Positions 55,705 to 64,000 of a stretch of 64,000 nt of DNA are shown piece after piece (position 1 is the first letter of the stretch; the number at the start of each line of letters is the position of its first letter). A model generated the notes under the pieces. That model was not told where the DNA came from. It saw only the letters and a program-made list of their open reading frames with translations, and searched no databases. The translations under genes were made by a program, and so were the position numbers. The stretch comes from Paraburkholderia aromaticivorans (GTDB lineage: Bacteria; Pseudomonadota; Gammaproteobacteria; Burkholderiales; Burkholderiaceae): NCBI RefSeq assembly GCF_002278075.1, contig NZ_CP022989.1, positions 3,844,001-3,908,000 of the forward strand. Reading direction: 5' to 3'.

Positions 55705-56961
55705 ATGGTCCTTTTCGCCGCGTTCATTTCACTGGTGTTCCTCTACAGCCTGATATCCCGGAGGCTGGAGCGAACGATTCTCACCGCGCCCATTCTGTTC
55801 ACCGCGGCGGGTGTGCTGATGACGGCCTCGCCCGAGGTGCTGACCGAACTGGCGCTTGACCGCAAGGGCTTGTTGCTGGTTGCCGAACTGGGGCTCGTGA
55901 TGACGCTCTTTGCCGACGCTTCACGGGTCGCTCCTCGCATGCTCAAAGGGCGCGTCAATCTGCCGGTTCGCCTGCTGACCGCCGGCATGCTGCTGACTAT
56001 CGTGCTTGGCGCGCTCTGCGCGATGGGCGTTCTCGGGAAACTCTCCTTGTGGGAAGCAGGCATTCTTGCAGCGATTCTGGCTCCGACCGACGCCGGGCTC
56101 GGACAGGTCATCGTGAACAGTCCGCAGGTACCGCAAAGGGTTCGACAGGCATTGAACGTGGAAGCCGGTCTGAACGACGGGCTCGCCGTGCCGTTCATGA
56201 TGTTCTTCATTGCATTGGCCGCCGCCACGGAGGGGAAAGCCGGCGGCTCGGTACTCGTCGGCGTTCTCGTCCAACAGATCGGTTACGGCACACTGATAGG
56301 ACTGGGCATCGGGCTTGGAGGCGGCTGGTTGATAGGCTTTGCACGGCGCAAGGAGTGGATGGCCGAACCACTTGCGCAACTCGGCGTGGTCGTGTTGCCC
56401 CTCGCTTGCGTGCTCGCATCGGAAGCCACCGGCGCGAGCATGTTCATTGCCGCATTCGTTGCTGGGCTCTCTGCCCAGGCGGGCTTCAGCGAAGTGGGCA
56501 AACACAGCGTCGAGTTCACCGAGGAATGGGGACAACTCTTCAACTTTTTTGTGTTCTTCCTCTTCGGCTTGCTTGTCACGCGACAGTGGACACAATTCAG
56601 CTTCGCGATCTTCGCCTACGGCGTGCTGAGCTTGACGTTAATTCGCATGCTTCCCGTCGCGATAGCACTGCGAGGCACCGGGCTAAGTCGGCCCACCGTA
56701 CTTTTCATGGGCTGGTTCGGCCCGAGGGGGCTGGCGTCCATCGTGCTGGCACTTGTCTATCTCGAGGGGGAAACAAAGCTGGCGGGCGAATCGACCATCA
56801 AGCTTGCCGTTACAGCGACGGTGCTGCTCAGCATTCTCGCTCACGGGCTCACCGCGCTCCCCGGGATCAGGCGCTATGCGACAGCGATTGCGCGGCTGAA
56901 CAACAATGCAGCAGAGAACGAGCCGCCGGGTCCCCGCGAGAAGAATCCCGCACCGGGCTGA
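55705..56961 (+). CDS. CPA1-family Na+(K+)/H+ antiporter
   Basis: 418 residues and about 12 helices. AAILAPTDAGLGQVIVNSPQVP and EAGLNDGLAVPFMMFF hold the helix motif with the conserved Asp (NDG) of NhaP-type antiporters; FGPRGLASIVLALVYLE is the second hallmark. ATG 55705 has GGAGA upstream. Exchanges monovalent cations for protons at the inner membrane. Confidence 0.92.
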   Translation: MVLFAAFISLVFLYSLISRRLERTILTAPILFTAAGVLMTASPEVLTELALDRKGLLLVAELGLVMTLFADASRVAPRMLKGRVNLPVRLLTAGMLLTIVLGALCAMGVLGKLSLWEAGILAAILAPTDAGLGQVIVNSPQVPQRVRQALNVEAGLNDGLAVPFMMFFIALAAATEGKAGGSVLVGVLVQQIGYGTLIGLGIGLGGGWLIGFARRKEWMAEPLAQLGVVVLPLACVLASEATGASMFIAAFVAGLSAQAGFSEVGKHSVEFTEEWGQLFNFFVFFLFGLLVTRQWTQFSFAIFAYGVLSLTLIRMLPVAIALRGTGLSRPTVLFMGWFGPRGLASIVLALVYLEGETKLAGESTIKLAVTATVLLSILAHGLTALPGIRRYATAIARLNNNAAENEPPGPREKNPAPG

Positions 56962-57065
56962 AACACTGCCTCTTCGCGCAGGTGGAATCCGTTTGAAAGA
57001 GCTTCGCAAACTTGCGCCTGAGCATCTGTTGTCCCGATTGTTTCTTTTCTCGCAGCCGGCGCGCG

Positions 57066-58055
57066 CTACATCCCCCAACGCAGCGCCGGCGTATGGACCT
57101 GGCTGTCCCAGTGACCGACCATCTCGTCGTCCAGCACAGATAATGTAATCGACGCACCCGCCATCTCGAGCGATGTCGTCAGCGCGCCCACCTGCGCCCG
57201 GCCCACCTTCAGACCGCGTTGCTGAAGCCACGCGCGCGTCGAGTTGAAAAGCAGGTACAGCTCGCCGAGCGGTGTTCCACCAAGGCCGTTGATGAGCACC
57301 AGTAGTTCAGCGCCCGCCTGGGGCTTGAGGTCATCGACGATCGCTTTGAGCAGCTCCCCCGCAATCGCATCGGCGCCCGAGAACTTGGCGCGGCGCCGGC
57401 CCGGCTCACCGTGAATGCCCACGCCCACTTCAATCTCATCGTCGCCAATCTTGAACGTCAACGTTCCCGCGGCCGGCACGGTGCAACTGCTGAACGCCAC
57501 ACCCATCGAAGCGGTGCGCTTGTTGATGCGGTCGCCGAACGCCTTGCACTGTTCGAGGTCGGCGCCGCTTTCGGCCATGCTGCCTACCAGCTTCTCGACG
57601 ATCACCGCGCCGGCGACACCCCGCCGCCCGGTGGTGTAGCTGGAGTTTTCCACCGCCACGTCATCGTTGATGAGCACCATCGCGTTTGGGATCTCCGACA
57701 TCTCCGATGCCATTTCGAAGTTCATCAGGTCACCGGAATAGTTCTTCACGATGAATAGCACTCCCGCACCGGTATCGACAGCGTCGGCGGCGGCCATCAT
57801 CTGATCGGGCGTCGGTGAGGTGAAGACCTGACCGGGACAGGCTGCGTCGAGCATGCCATGGCCCACAAAACCGGAGTGCAACGGCTCATGCCCCGAACCG
57901 CCGCCCGATATCAATGCCACTTTGCCCGGTTTGAGCGTCTTGCGACGCACATACACCGGGTCGCTGTTGAGCACGACCAGGTCGCTATGCGCGGATGCAA
58001 ACCCGGCCAGACTTTCGGCGAGGAAATCGTCGACATGGTTGATGAATTTTTTCAT
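57066..58055 (-). CDS. dhaK: Dihydroxyacetone kinase subunit DhaK
   Basis: 329 residues. MKKFINHVDDFLAESLAGF, LISGGGSGHEPLHSGFVG (substrate loop) and GVGIHGEPGR, whose His forms the hemiaminal with the ketone. ATG 58055 has AAAGGAGA upstream. Phosphorylates dihydroxyacetone or a similar short ketose bound covalently. Last gene of the importer operon, 14 bp after dhaL. Confidence 0.95.
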   Translation of the reverse strand: MKKFINHVDDFLAESLAGFASAHSDLVVLNSDPVYVRRKTLKPGKVALISGGGSGHEPLHSGFVGHGMLDAACPGQVFTSPTPDQMMAAADAVDTGAGVLFIVKNYSGDLMNFEMASEMSEIPNAMVLINDDVAVENSSYTTGRRGVAGAVIVEKLVGSMAESGADLEQCKAFGDRINKRTASMGVAFSSCTVPAAGTLTFKIGDDEIEVGVGIHGEPGRRRAKFSGADAIAGELLKAIVDDLKPQAGAELLVLINGLGGTPLGELYLLFNSTRAWLQQRGLKVGRAQVGALTTSLEMAGASITLSVLDDEMVGHWDSQVHTPALRWGM

Positions 58056-58069
58056 GGCCTGGTCTCCTT

Positions 58070-58708
58070 TCACGCCGGCTCGCGCGCCAGATGCGCGCAC
58101 ACGGCGGCGATCATGATCTGACTGGAACGCGCGCCAGGGTCGATATGACCGCGCGAGCGCTCGCCCAGAAACGAAGCCCGCCCTTTGGTCGCGAGCATAT
58201 CGCGGGTGGCGAGCATGTTCTGCTCGGCCACCTGCGGCAATTCCTCCAGTACGGTCTTTCGCAACGCGGGGGATTCGCTCGCCGCAAGCTCCTTGAAGCG
58301 CGCGGCAACGGGAATCAGCACGTCCATCATCGTCTTGCTGCCTATGCCCGTTTTGCCCCGCTGCCCGACCGCTTGGACGCCGGCCGCAAACATCAGCGCG
58401 GTGCCCGCAACGTCCAGCGGATGGTTCGCCGATGCTTTCGCCATCCCGTTCAGCAACGAAAAGAACAGCGGCCCGGATGATCCGCCGACCGTCGACAACA
58501 CCTTGTTCGCCGCGAGTTCCAACGCGGCCCCCAAGGTCTGCGCTTCGATGTCCGGGCGCACCGCGAGCAAGGCCTCCATACCGCGCAGCAGATTGAAGAT
58601 GTGATCGCCGTCGCCGATCTGCTGGTCGAGCACGGCGATCTCGTCCGTGTGCTCTTTGAGCGCTGCGTATGCGGCGTCGATACACTCCATGACCGTTTTG
58701 CCGTTCAT
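58070..58708 (-). CDS. dhaL: Dihydroxyacetone kinase subunit DhaL
   Basis: 212 residues, the ADP/ATP-binding helical subunit. LDQQIGDGDHIFNLLRGM holds the Asp ligands of the two Mg ions; VGGSSGPLFFSLL and GKTGIGSKTMMDVL are the nucleotide loops. Start overlaps the ATPase stop by 4 bp. No dhaM (PTS) gene lies here, so phosphoryl donor may be ATP or PTS parts encoded elsewhere. Confidence 0.94.
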   Translation of the reverse strand: MNGKTVMECIDAAYAALKEHTDEIAVLDQQIGDGDHIFNLLRGMEALLAVRPDIEAQTLGAALELAANKVLSTVGGSSGPLFFSLLNGMAKASANHPLDVAGTALMFAAGVQAVGQRGKTGIGSKTMMDVLIPVAARFKELAASESPALRKTVLEELPQVAEQNMLATRDMLATKGRASFLGERSRGHIDPGARSSQIMIAAVCAHLAREPA

Positions 58709-59751
58709 GTCGGGATCCTCCTGCCGTCGGCACGAAAATATAAGAGGCTGCGAGCGGGCAGCGACACGCCCACCGACTGCCCGGGGCTGAAATTGCGCTC
58801 GGCCATCGTGGTCGCCACAACCGCGGTTCCGGCACGCTCCATGATCAGCAGATGACGCAGCGGCGAGTATTCGAGCACCTTCAGTTCGAGCGCGTCGCGC
58901 GCATGACGGCTGCCGGGGGCATCGCGCGCGTCGCCTTCTTGCAGCACCACGTCTTCAGGACGAATCGCCACGGTCGCGGTGCCGGTCGGCACCGCTGCCG
59001 GATCGAACAGCGTGGGTGGCAGCAGGTTGATCGGCGGCGAACCGAGCCGCTGCGCCGCGCTCAATGAAACCGGATTACCGTAGACCTCGCGCGGCGTGCC
59101 GAGCTGCACCAGACGGCCGTGTTCAAGAATGCCGATGCGGTCGGCCAGCGTGGTCGCTTCCACCTGATCGTGCGTGACATAGAGAATGGTCGCGCCAATC
59201 GTACGATGCAGCCGCTTCAGCTCGATACGCAATTCCTCACGCAGCTTTGCATCGAGCGATGACAGCGGTTCGTCCATCAGAAATACTTTCGGCTCGCGCA
59301 CGAGCGCGCGCCCGATCGCGACGCGCTGCATTTCGCCACCCGACAAATGGGTTGCCATGTTGTCGAGCTTCGCTTCCATATGCAGCATCCGCGCGACCGC
59401 GTGCACCCGCGCGCGCACCTGTTCCTCGCTGCTGCGGCGACGCGGCGAACGCAGCGGAAACGCAAGATTGCCGAACACGGTCAGATGCGGATACAACGAA
59501 TATTGCTGAAAGATGAACGCAACATCGCGATCGGAAGGATGCACGCCGGTGGCAAGCGCGCCGTCGATCAGCACGTCGCCGGCATCGGGACGCTCCAGTC
59601 CCGCGACGAGGCGCAGCGTCGTGGTTTTTCCCGCGCCGCTCGGTCCGAGCAGCACCACGAATTCGCCGTCTTTCACGTCGATCGACAGGTCGTCCACTGC
59701 AACGATGTCGCCGAAGCGCTTCGATACATTGCGTAGCTGAACTTCAGCCAT
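58705..59751 (-). CDS. ABC transporter ATPase (sugar/polyol importer, second ATPase)
   Basis: 348 residues. Walker A GPSGAGKTTT, signature LSGGEMQRVAIGRA, Walker B VFLMDEPLSSLDAK, switch His in YVTHDQVEA. C-terminal regulatory domain of the MalK kind (VAIRPEDVVLQEGDAR). ATG 59751 overlaps the other ATPase gene by 8 bp. Confidence 0.94.
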   Translation of the reverse strand: MAEVQLRNVSKRFGDIVAVDDLSIDVKDGEFVVLLGPSGAGKTTTLRLVAGLERPDAGDVLIDGALATGVHPSDRDVAFIFQQYSLYPHLTVFGNLAFPLRSPRRRSSEEQVRARVHAVARMLHMEAKLDNMATHLSGGEMQRVAIGRALVREPKVFLMDEPLSSLDAKLREELRIELKRLHRTIGATILYVTHDQVEATTLADRIGILEHGRLVQLGTPREVYGNPVSLSAAQRLGSPPINLLPPTLFDPAAVPTGTATVAIRPEDVVLQEGDARDAPGSRHARDALELKVLEYSPLRHLLIMERAGTAVVATTMAERNFSPGQSVGVSLPARSLLYFRADGRRIPT

Positions 59752-60847
59752 GAGCGTCTCCGTTGGCAGATAGCATGGAAGCCGCGCCCGGCAGGAGCCG
59801 TTCCGTAGCGGCGTCATAAAGCAACGTGCGTTCCTTCCGAAAAGAAAGACCGACGTTCGTGCCGGCGGCAACACCATCGTCTTTGCCTGCCCGCACGCGC
59901 ACGACGCCGAGCGCGGTTTCAACCGCCAATACCTGGTGCGAGCCGAGGTATTCGTCGGCGATCACCTGGCCGCGCAGCGGGCCGTGCTCGTCGATCACGA
60001 CGTGCTCTGGCCGGATGCCCAGCAACACGCGCGCGGCAGAGGCCTCGCAACGCCGCACGGACACCGCCGCGCCATGCAGACTCACCTGCTCCTGCCCCGC
60101 CGTCACCGCCTCGTCGACGGGCAGGAAATTCATGGGTGGACTGCCGATGAAGTTGCCGACGAACACTGTTGCGGGAAAGTGATAAATCTCATGGGGCGAA
60201 CCCGCCTGCAACACTTCACCCTGGTTCATCACGACGATATCGTCCGCCATGGCCATCGCCTCGCTCTGATCGTGCGTGACGTACACCGTGGTGGCGGCCA
60301 GCGCGTTGTGCAGTTTGCGCAATTCGAGGCACATCAGTTCACGAAAGTCCGCATCCAGCGTGCCGAGCGGCTCGTCCATCAGGAATGCTTTCGGCTGCCG
60401 CACGATCGCGCGGCCGAGCGCCACGCGCTGCCGGTCGCCACCGGACAGGCCGCCGGTCTTACGATCGAGAATGTTCTCGATGCGCAGCATATGCGCGGCC
60501 GCATCGACCCGGGCGGCAATCTCGCCGCGCGACACGTGTTCGTTCTTCAGCGGAAACGCGATGTTATTGCGCACCGTCATATGCGGATACAGCGCAAACA
60601 TCTGGAACACGAATGCAATGTCGCGTTGCCGCGCGCGCAATGCGGTCACGTCCTCACCATCGATCAGGATCTGCCCGGAAGTGGGCAGCTCAAGTCCCGC
60701 GATCATCCGCAACGTCGTGGTCTTGCCGCAGCCCGACGGCCCGAGCAGCACGACGAAGCGTCCCGCGCCGATGGTCAGGCTGGTGTCGCGCACAGCGACA
60801 AAATCGTCGAAGCGCTTGTGAAGATGAGCGAGAACGATCGTGGACAT
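59744..60847 (-). CDS. ABC transporter ATPase (sugar/polyol importer, first ATPase)
   Basis: 367 residues. Walker A GPSGCGKTTT, signature LSGGDRQRVALGRA, Walker B AFLMDEPLGTLDA, switch YVTHDQSEA, and a MalK-like C-terminal domain (LLGIRPEHVVIDEHG). Two non-identical ATPases imply a heterodimeric importer, as in rhizobial glycerol ABC systems. Confidence 0.94.
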   Translation of the reverse strand: MSTIVLAHLHKRFDDFVAVRDTSLTIGAGRFVVLLGPSGCGKTTTLRMIAGLELPTSGQILIDGEDVTALRARQRDIAFVFQMFALYPHMTVRNNIAFPLKNEHVSRGEIAARVDAAAHMLRIENILDRKTGGLSGGDRQRVALGRAIVRQPKAFLMDEPLGTLDADFRELMCLELRKLHNALAATTVYVTHDQSEAMAMADDIVVMNQGEVLQAGSPHEIYHFPATVFVGNFIGSPPMNFLPVDEAVTAGQEQVSLHGAAVSVRRCEASAARVLLGIRPEHVVIDEHGPLRGQVIADEYLGSHQVLAVETALGVVRVRAGKDDGVAAGTNVGLSFRKERTLLYDAATERLLPGAASMLSANGDAHG

Positions 60848-60850
60848 GAT

Positions 60851-61045
60851 TCAGTCAGGAAAATGGCTGGTGACGACGAACGCAAGCGCGCCCACCAGAA
60901 GCACCGGAAACGACCACGTGAACAGCGCCAACGAAAACGGCTGCACGAGCATCGCCACACCTAGGCCGATCAATACCGTCGACGCCCCCTCGCTGTACCT
61001 GCGACGAAGCAGCCAGCGGTGCGGCGGAAAGACTTCGCGTTTCAT
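60851..61045 (-). CDS. Small two-helix membrane protein of the importer operon
   Basis: 64 residues from ATG 61045: basic N-terminus (MKREVFPPHRWLLRRRYSEGA) and two helices (TVLIGLGVAMLVQPFSL, SFPVLLVGALAFVVTSHF). Stop is 3 bp before the ATPase start; start overlaps the permease stop by 4 bp (ATGA). It occupies the place of GlpU (DUF2160) in glycerol importers but the sequence does not match that family to my eye. Confidence 0.75.
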   Translation of the reverse strand: MKREVFPPHRWLLRRRYSEGASTVLIGLGVAMLVQPFSLALFTWSFPVLLVGALAFVVTSHFPD

Positions 61046-61995
61046 TTGCGCACGGCTCCGAAGGTGATGCCCCGCAACAGATGTTTGCGCAGCAGAACGG
61101 TGAAAAAGAGAATCGGCAGCACGAACAAGGTGGTTGCAGCTGCAACGGCCGGCCAGTCCTGACCGCCTTCCCCGATGATGAATGGAATGAATGGCGGCAT
61201 GGTCTGCGCATCGCCGCTTGTCAGCAGCGAAGCGAATGCGTATTCGTTCCATGCGAAGATCAGGCAGAAGATCGCTGTAGCGGCAATGCCCGTCATCGCT
61301 TGCGGCAAGACCACCTTTACGAAGGCCTGCAAACGCGTATAGCCGTCCACCAGCGCCGCCTCTTCATACTCGCGCGGGATTTCATCCATGAAACCCTTGA
61401 GCAGCCACACCGCCAGCGAGACATTCACCGCCGTGTACAGCACGATCATGCCGACATAGCTGTCGCTCAAGCCGAGCGCGCGATACATCAGGTAGATCGG
61501 AATCGCAACTGCAATGGGCGGCATCATCCGTGTGGACAGAATGAAGAACAGCAGATCGTCGGACAGCGGCACCTTGAAACGCGAAAACGCGTAAGCCGCC
61601 AGCGTGCCGAGAAATACCGCCAGAAACGTCGAACCGAATCCAATCACAAGCGAATTCACGAAACGCGGCACGGCCTTCGAAGGTCCGGCGATCACCATGT
61701 TGCGCTTGCGTACCTCACGCTCATACCAGGTCCGCGCAGGCGGCAGGCTCGCAATGAACTCCGGCGTCTGCCGCGAGCGGATCGTGAGCAGGTTGACATA
61801 GCCTTCCATGGAAGGCTGAAACAGCACGACGGGCGGATACGCTATCGCATCCTCCTGCGTCTTGAAGCTCGTCAGGAAGATCCAGACCATCGGCAGCGTG
61901 GCGATCAGCGCATACGTGATAACGAGCGCGGCCGCGAAGCGCTTGGCCCGCGCGGACGACGCCACCACGGAATGTTGTGTGGTAGTCGGTCTCAT
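61042..61995 (-). CDS. ABC sugar permease, second subunit
   Basis: 317 residues, six helices (MalG type). EAALVDGYTRLQAFVKVVLPQAMTGIAATA is the EAA loop that contacts the ATPase. ATG 61995 overlaps the first permease by 4 bp; the longer frame to 62568 is a shadow. Confidence 0.94.
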   Translation of the reverse strand: MRPTTTQHSVVASSARAKRFAAALVITYALIATLPMVWIFLTSFKTQEDAIAYPPVVLFQPSMEGYVNLLTIRSRQTPEFIASLPPARTWYEREVRKRNMVIAGPSKAVPRFVNSLVIGFGSTFLAVFLGTLAAYAFSRFKVPLSDDLLFFILSTRMMPPIAVAIPIYLMYRALGLSDSYVGMIVLYTAVNVSLAVWLLKGFMDEIPREYEEAALVDGYTRLQAFVKVVLPQAMTGIAATAIFCLIFAWNEYAFASLLTSGDAQTMPPFIPFIIGEGGQDWPAVAAATTLFVLPILFFTVLLRKHLLRGITFGAVRK

Positions 61996-62948
61996 CGCTG
62001 TTTGATCCGGTTGAGTGCCTTCACGTAAATATTCGCCGCGCCGAATACCGTCACGAACAGGATGATGGCGAGCGCGGACGAATAACCTGTCTGCCACTTT
62101 TCGAACGCGGCGCGCTTGAGCGTGATCGATACCGTTTCGGTAACCGAGCCCGGGCCGCCCGATGTCAGCAGATTCACCATATCGAACATCTTGAAGTTCT
62201 CGATGCCGCGAAACAGCACCGCCAGCATCAGGAACGGCATGGTCATTGGCAACGTGATCGACCAGAACTGACGCCACGGTGTCGCGCGATCCACTTCGGC
62301 CGCTTCGTAGATATAGTCGGGAATGGAACGCAAGCCCGCGAGGCAGATGAGCATGACGTACGGCGTCCACATCCACGTATCGACCATCACGATGGTCCAC
62401 GGCGCGAGCGCTACGTCGCCGATCATCTGGAACGACCCCGGCGCGATGCCGGTGAAGAAGCTGACGATGTCGTTGAAAAGCCCTGTTTGCGGTTGCAGCA
62501 GGAACGTCCAGAAGTTGCCCACCACCGCGGGCGAGAGCATCATCGGCAGCAGGATCAGCGTGGTCCAAAAGCTATGTCCGCGAAACTGCCGGTTGATCAG
62601 CAAGGCAAGACCGAAACCCAGCAGCACCTCCAACCCGACCGACCAGAACACGAAACGCGCGGTCACCTGCATTGCGTACCAGATATCCTCGTCGGTCAGA
62701 ATGTCGACATAGTTGTCGATGCCGACAAAGCGCGCCGGCACGCTCGGCATGTTCGACTTGAAGTTGGTGAACGACAGTCGAAGCGCCCAGATCAACGGGA
62801 AGATGTTGATCGCGAGCAGAAGCAGGATGGTCGGAAGAATGAACAGCCATGCGATGGCCCGATCCGACAGTCCGCTTAGCCGCTTCGCGATGCGCGTCGA
62901 CGCACCCCCATCGAGACTGGTGGGTGAAAAAGGCTTATCTGCCAACAT
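61992..62948 (-). CDS. ABC sugar permease, first subunit
   Basis: 318 residues, six helices (MalF type without the extra domain). EAAEVDRATPWRQFWSITLPM is the EAA loop. ATG 62948 has AAGGAGCGAGG upstream. 76 bp after the binding-protein gene, with a hairpin in the gap. Confidence 0.94.
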   Translation of the reverse strand: MLADKPFSPTSLDGGASTRIAKRLSGLSDRAIAWLFILPTILLLLAINIFPLIWALRLSFTNFKSNMPSVPARFVGIDNYVDILTDEDIWYAMQVTARFVFWSVGLEVLLGFGLALLINRQFRGHSFWTTLILLPMMLSPAVVGNFWTFLLQPQTGLFNDIVSFFTGIAPGSFQMIGDVALAPWTIVMVDTWMWTPYVMLICLAGLRSIPDYIYEAAEVDRATPWRQFWSITLPMTMPFLMLAVLFRGIENFKMFDMVNLLTSGGPGSVTETVSITLKRAAFEKWQTGYSSALAIILFVTVFGAANIYVKALNRIKQR

Positions 62949-62965
62949 GCCTCGCTCCTTCAGGC

Positions 62966-63000
62966 GGACCGGAGACAGGCTGTTCAGCCGCCCCCGGTCC
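62966..63000 (-). promoter_or_regulatory. Intercistronic hairpin after the binding-protein gene
   Basis: GGACCGG/CCGGTCC arms of 7 bp (62966-62972 with 62994-63000). No T-run. Such hairpins commonly stabilise the upstream message so that binding protein is made in excess of the permease. Confidence 0.6.
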
Positions 63001-63024
63001 AGTCAAGTCAAGTCCGGCCAAAAG

Positions 63025-64000
63025 CTAATACTTCCCTTCTTGCTTAAAGACCTTGGTCCAATCTTTCACCAGCAGATCCAACGCATCTTTGGCCGTGCCC
63101 TTATCGGCCACGACGTAATCGTGCACGCGCTTTTGCATGTCGAGCAACAACTCGGCATAAGCCGGCTCTGCCCAGAAATCTTTGACGATTGCCATCGACT
63201 TCAGGAATGCGGGGGCAAACGGCGCGCTCTTCGGAAAGTCCGGGGCGTCGACCACCGATTTGGCCGCCGAATAGCCACCCAGTTGCCACCACTTCTTCTG
63301 CACGTCGGGTTGCGCGAACCACTTGATATATTCCAGCGCGTCTTCCTTATGGTCCGAGTACGAGACGACCGAGATGCCCTGCCCGCCCAACTGCGTGTAT
63401 TGCTTCACCTCACGCGGATTGACGAAGAAGCCGATCTTGTCGCCACCGACATTCGGGTCTTTATAAAGCCCCGGAAAGAACGCGAACCAGTTCATCTGCA
63501 TCGCCACCTGACCCGACTTGAACGCGTCGAGCCCTTCCTGCATGTAGGCGTTGGTCATGCCCGGCGCCGTGCAGCACTTATAGAGGGCCTTGTAGTATTC
63601 GAGCCCCTTCACCGCGCCTGGCGAGTTCACGAAGCCATCGAGGTGATAGGGCTTCTTGGGATCCTGATACTCGAAGCCGAAGTTGTACATGGCGTTGGTC
63701 ACGCCCATCGTGATCCCCTCGGATCCACGCTCCGTGAAGATATACACGCCATAGACCGTCTTGCCGTCGATCTTTCGGCCCTGGAAGAATTCCGCAGTCT
63801 GCTTGAGTTCATCGAGCGTAGTGGGCGGCGCAAGCTCACGGTTGTATTTCTGCTTGAACTCCGCGCGCAGCTCCGGGCGTGCAAACCAGTCCTTACGGTA
63901 GGTCCATCCGACCGCGTCGGCCATTGCTGGCAACGCCCAATAGTTCGGCGTATTCTTTGGCCACTCCGAATATCCCACCACCGTGGCCGGCACGAAGTCG
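63025..64000 (-). CDS. ABC transporter solute-binding protein (family 1), partial
   Basis: At least 325 residues; the gene continues beyond the right edge (the frame is open to 64000). Family 1 carbohydrate-binding fold: PMADAVGWTYRKDWF, YGVYIFTERGSEGITMGVTNAMYNFGFEY, ALEYIKWFAQPDVQKKWWQLGGY. First gene of the importer operon. Ligand is probably a small sugar or polyol given the dhaKL genes at the end. Confidence 0.92.
   Translation of the reverse strand, partial: DFVPATVVGYSEWPKNTPNYWALPAMADAVGWTYRKDWFARPELRAEFKQKYNRELAPPTTLDELKQTAEFFQGRKIDGKTVYGVYIFTERGSEGITMGVTNAMYNFGFEYQDPKKPYHLDGFVNSPGAVKGLEYYKALYKCCTAPGMTNAYMQEGLDAFKSGQVAMQMNWFAFFPGLYKDPNVGGDKIGFFVNPREVKQYTQLGGQGISVVSYSDHKEDALEYIKWFAQPDVQKKWWQLGGYSAAKSVVDAPDFPKSAPFAPAFLKSMAIVKDFWAEPAYAELLLDMQKRVHDYVVADKGTAKDALDLLVKDWTKVFKQEGKY

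Noticed and set aside
60851..61045. DUF2160/GlpU for the small membrane protein
   Set aside because: Position fits but I do not see the family's sequence pattern, so I left it unnamed.

Overview
The window is GC-rich, densely coding bacterial chromosome. Gene content (complete hut operon ending in HutF and HutG, ArgP/ArgO pair, glgC-glgA, orphan Leu/Ile/Val-binding protein, many LysR regulators, His-rich HHHW exported peptide) points to a betaproteobacterium of the Burkholderiaceae, most likely Paraburkholderia. This is inferred from gene families and order, not from a marker gene. I see no rRNA, tRNA, insertion sequence, prophage, integrase or CRISPR array.

Layout. 0-3.4 kb: the end of a luciferase-like flavin monooxygenase, convergent with a pepsin-like lipoprotein whose frame runs on into it, then an exported alpha/beta hydrolase. 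3.8-8 kb: glycogen genes glgC-glgA and pyridoxal kinase pdxY, which ends in a 9-bp minisatellite. 8.4-13.7 kb: a small acidic protein, a LIV-binding protein, a DUF3857/transglutaminase protein coupled to an HTH protein, and a His-rich peptide. 13.9-22.2 kb: hutH-hutC-hutU-hutD-hutI-hutF-hutG on the minus strand, converting histidine through urocanate, imidazolonepropionate, formiminoglutamate and formylglutamate to glutamate plus formate, with TTGTATATACAA HutC sites upstream.

22.5-30 kb: a LysR/epimerase divergent pair around a triple half-site palindrome, an APC permease with a nitrilase-family amidase and a LuxR-type regulator, DUF899, and an ArsR-SRPBCC pair. 30-45 kb: a transport and catabolism block with a purine permease, PRC-barrel lipoprotein plus MFS exporter, MHS symporter plus M20 amidohydrolase with LysR, aldehyde dehydrogenase divergent from a cupin, an amine/amino-acid oxidase behind a truncated NCS1 permease, and a LysR next to a type II NADH dehydrogenase-like protein. 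45-52 kb: a two-component system, argP/argO, and an HD-GYP-like/LuxR fusion divergent from an exported hydrolase across an 18-bp palindrome.

52-57 kb is an accessory patch of small secreted or membrane proteins, a broken gene with a (GAGCC)10 pentanucleotide tract, and a CPA1 antiporter. 57-64 kb is one minus-strand operon for an ABC sugar/polyol importer (binding protein, two permeases, a small membrane protein, two ATPases) ending in dihydroxyacetone-kinase subunits DhaL and DhaK without DhaM.

The most unusual signals are a leader element shared by glgC and the nitrilase gene, tandem-repeat tracts at gene ends, and several genes running past their expected ends into a neighbour.
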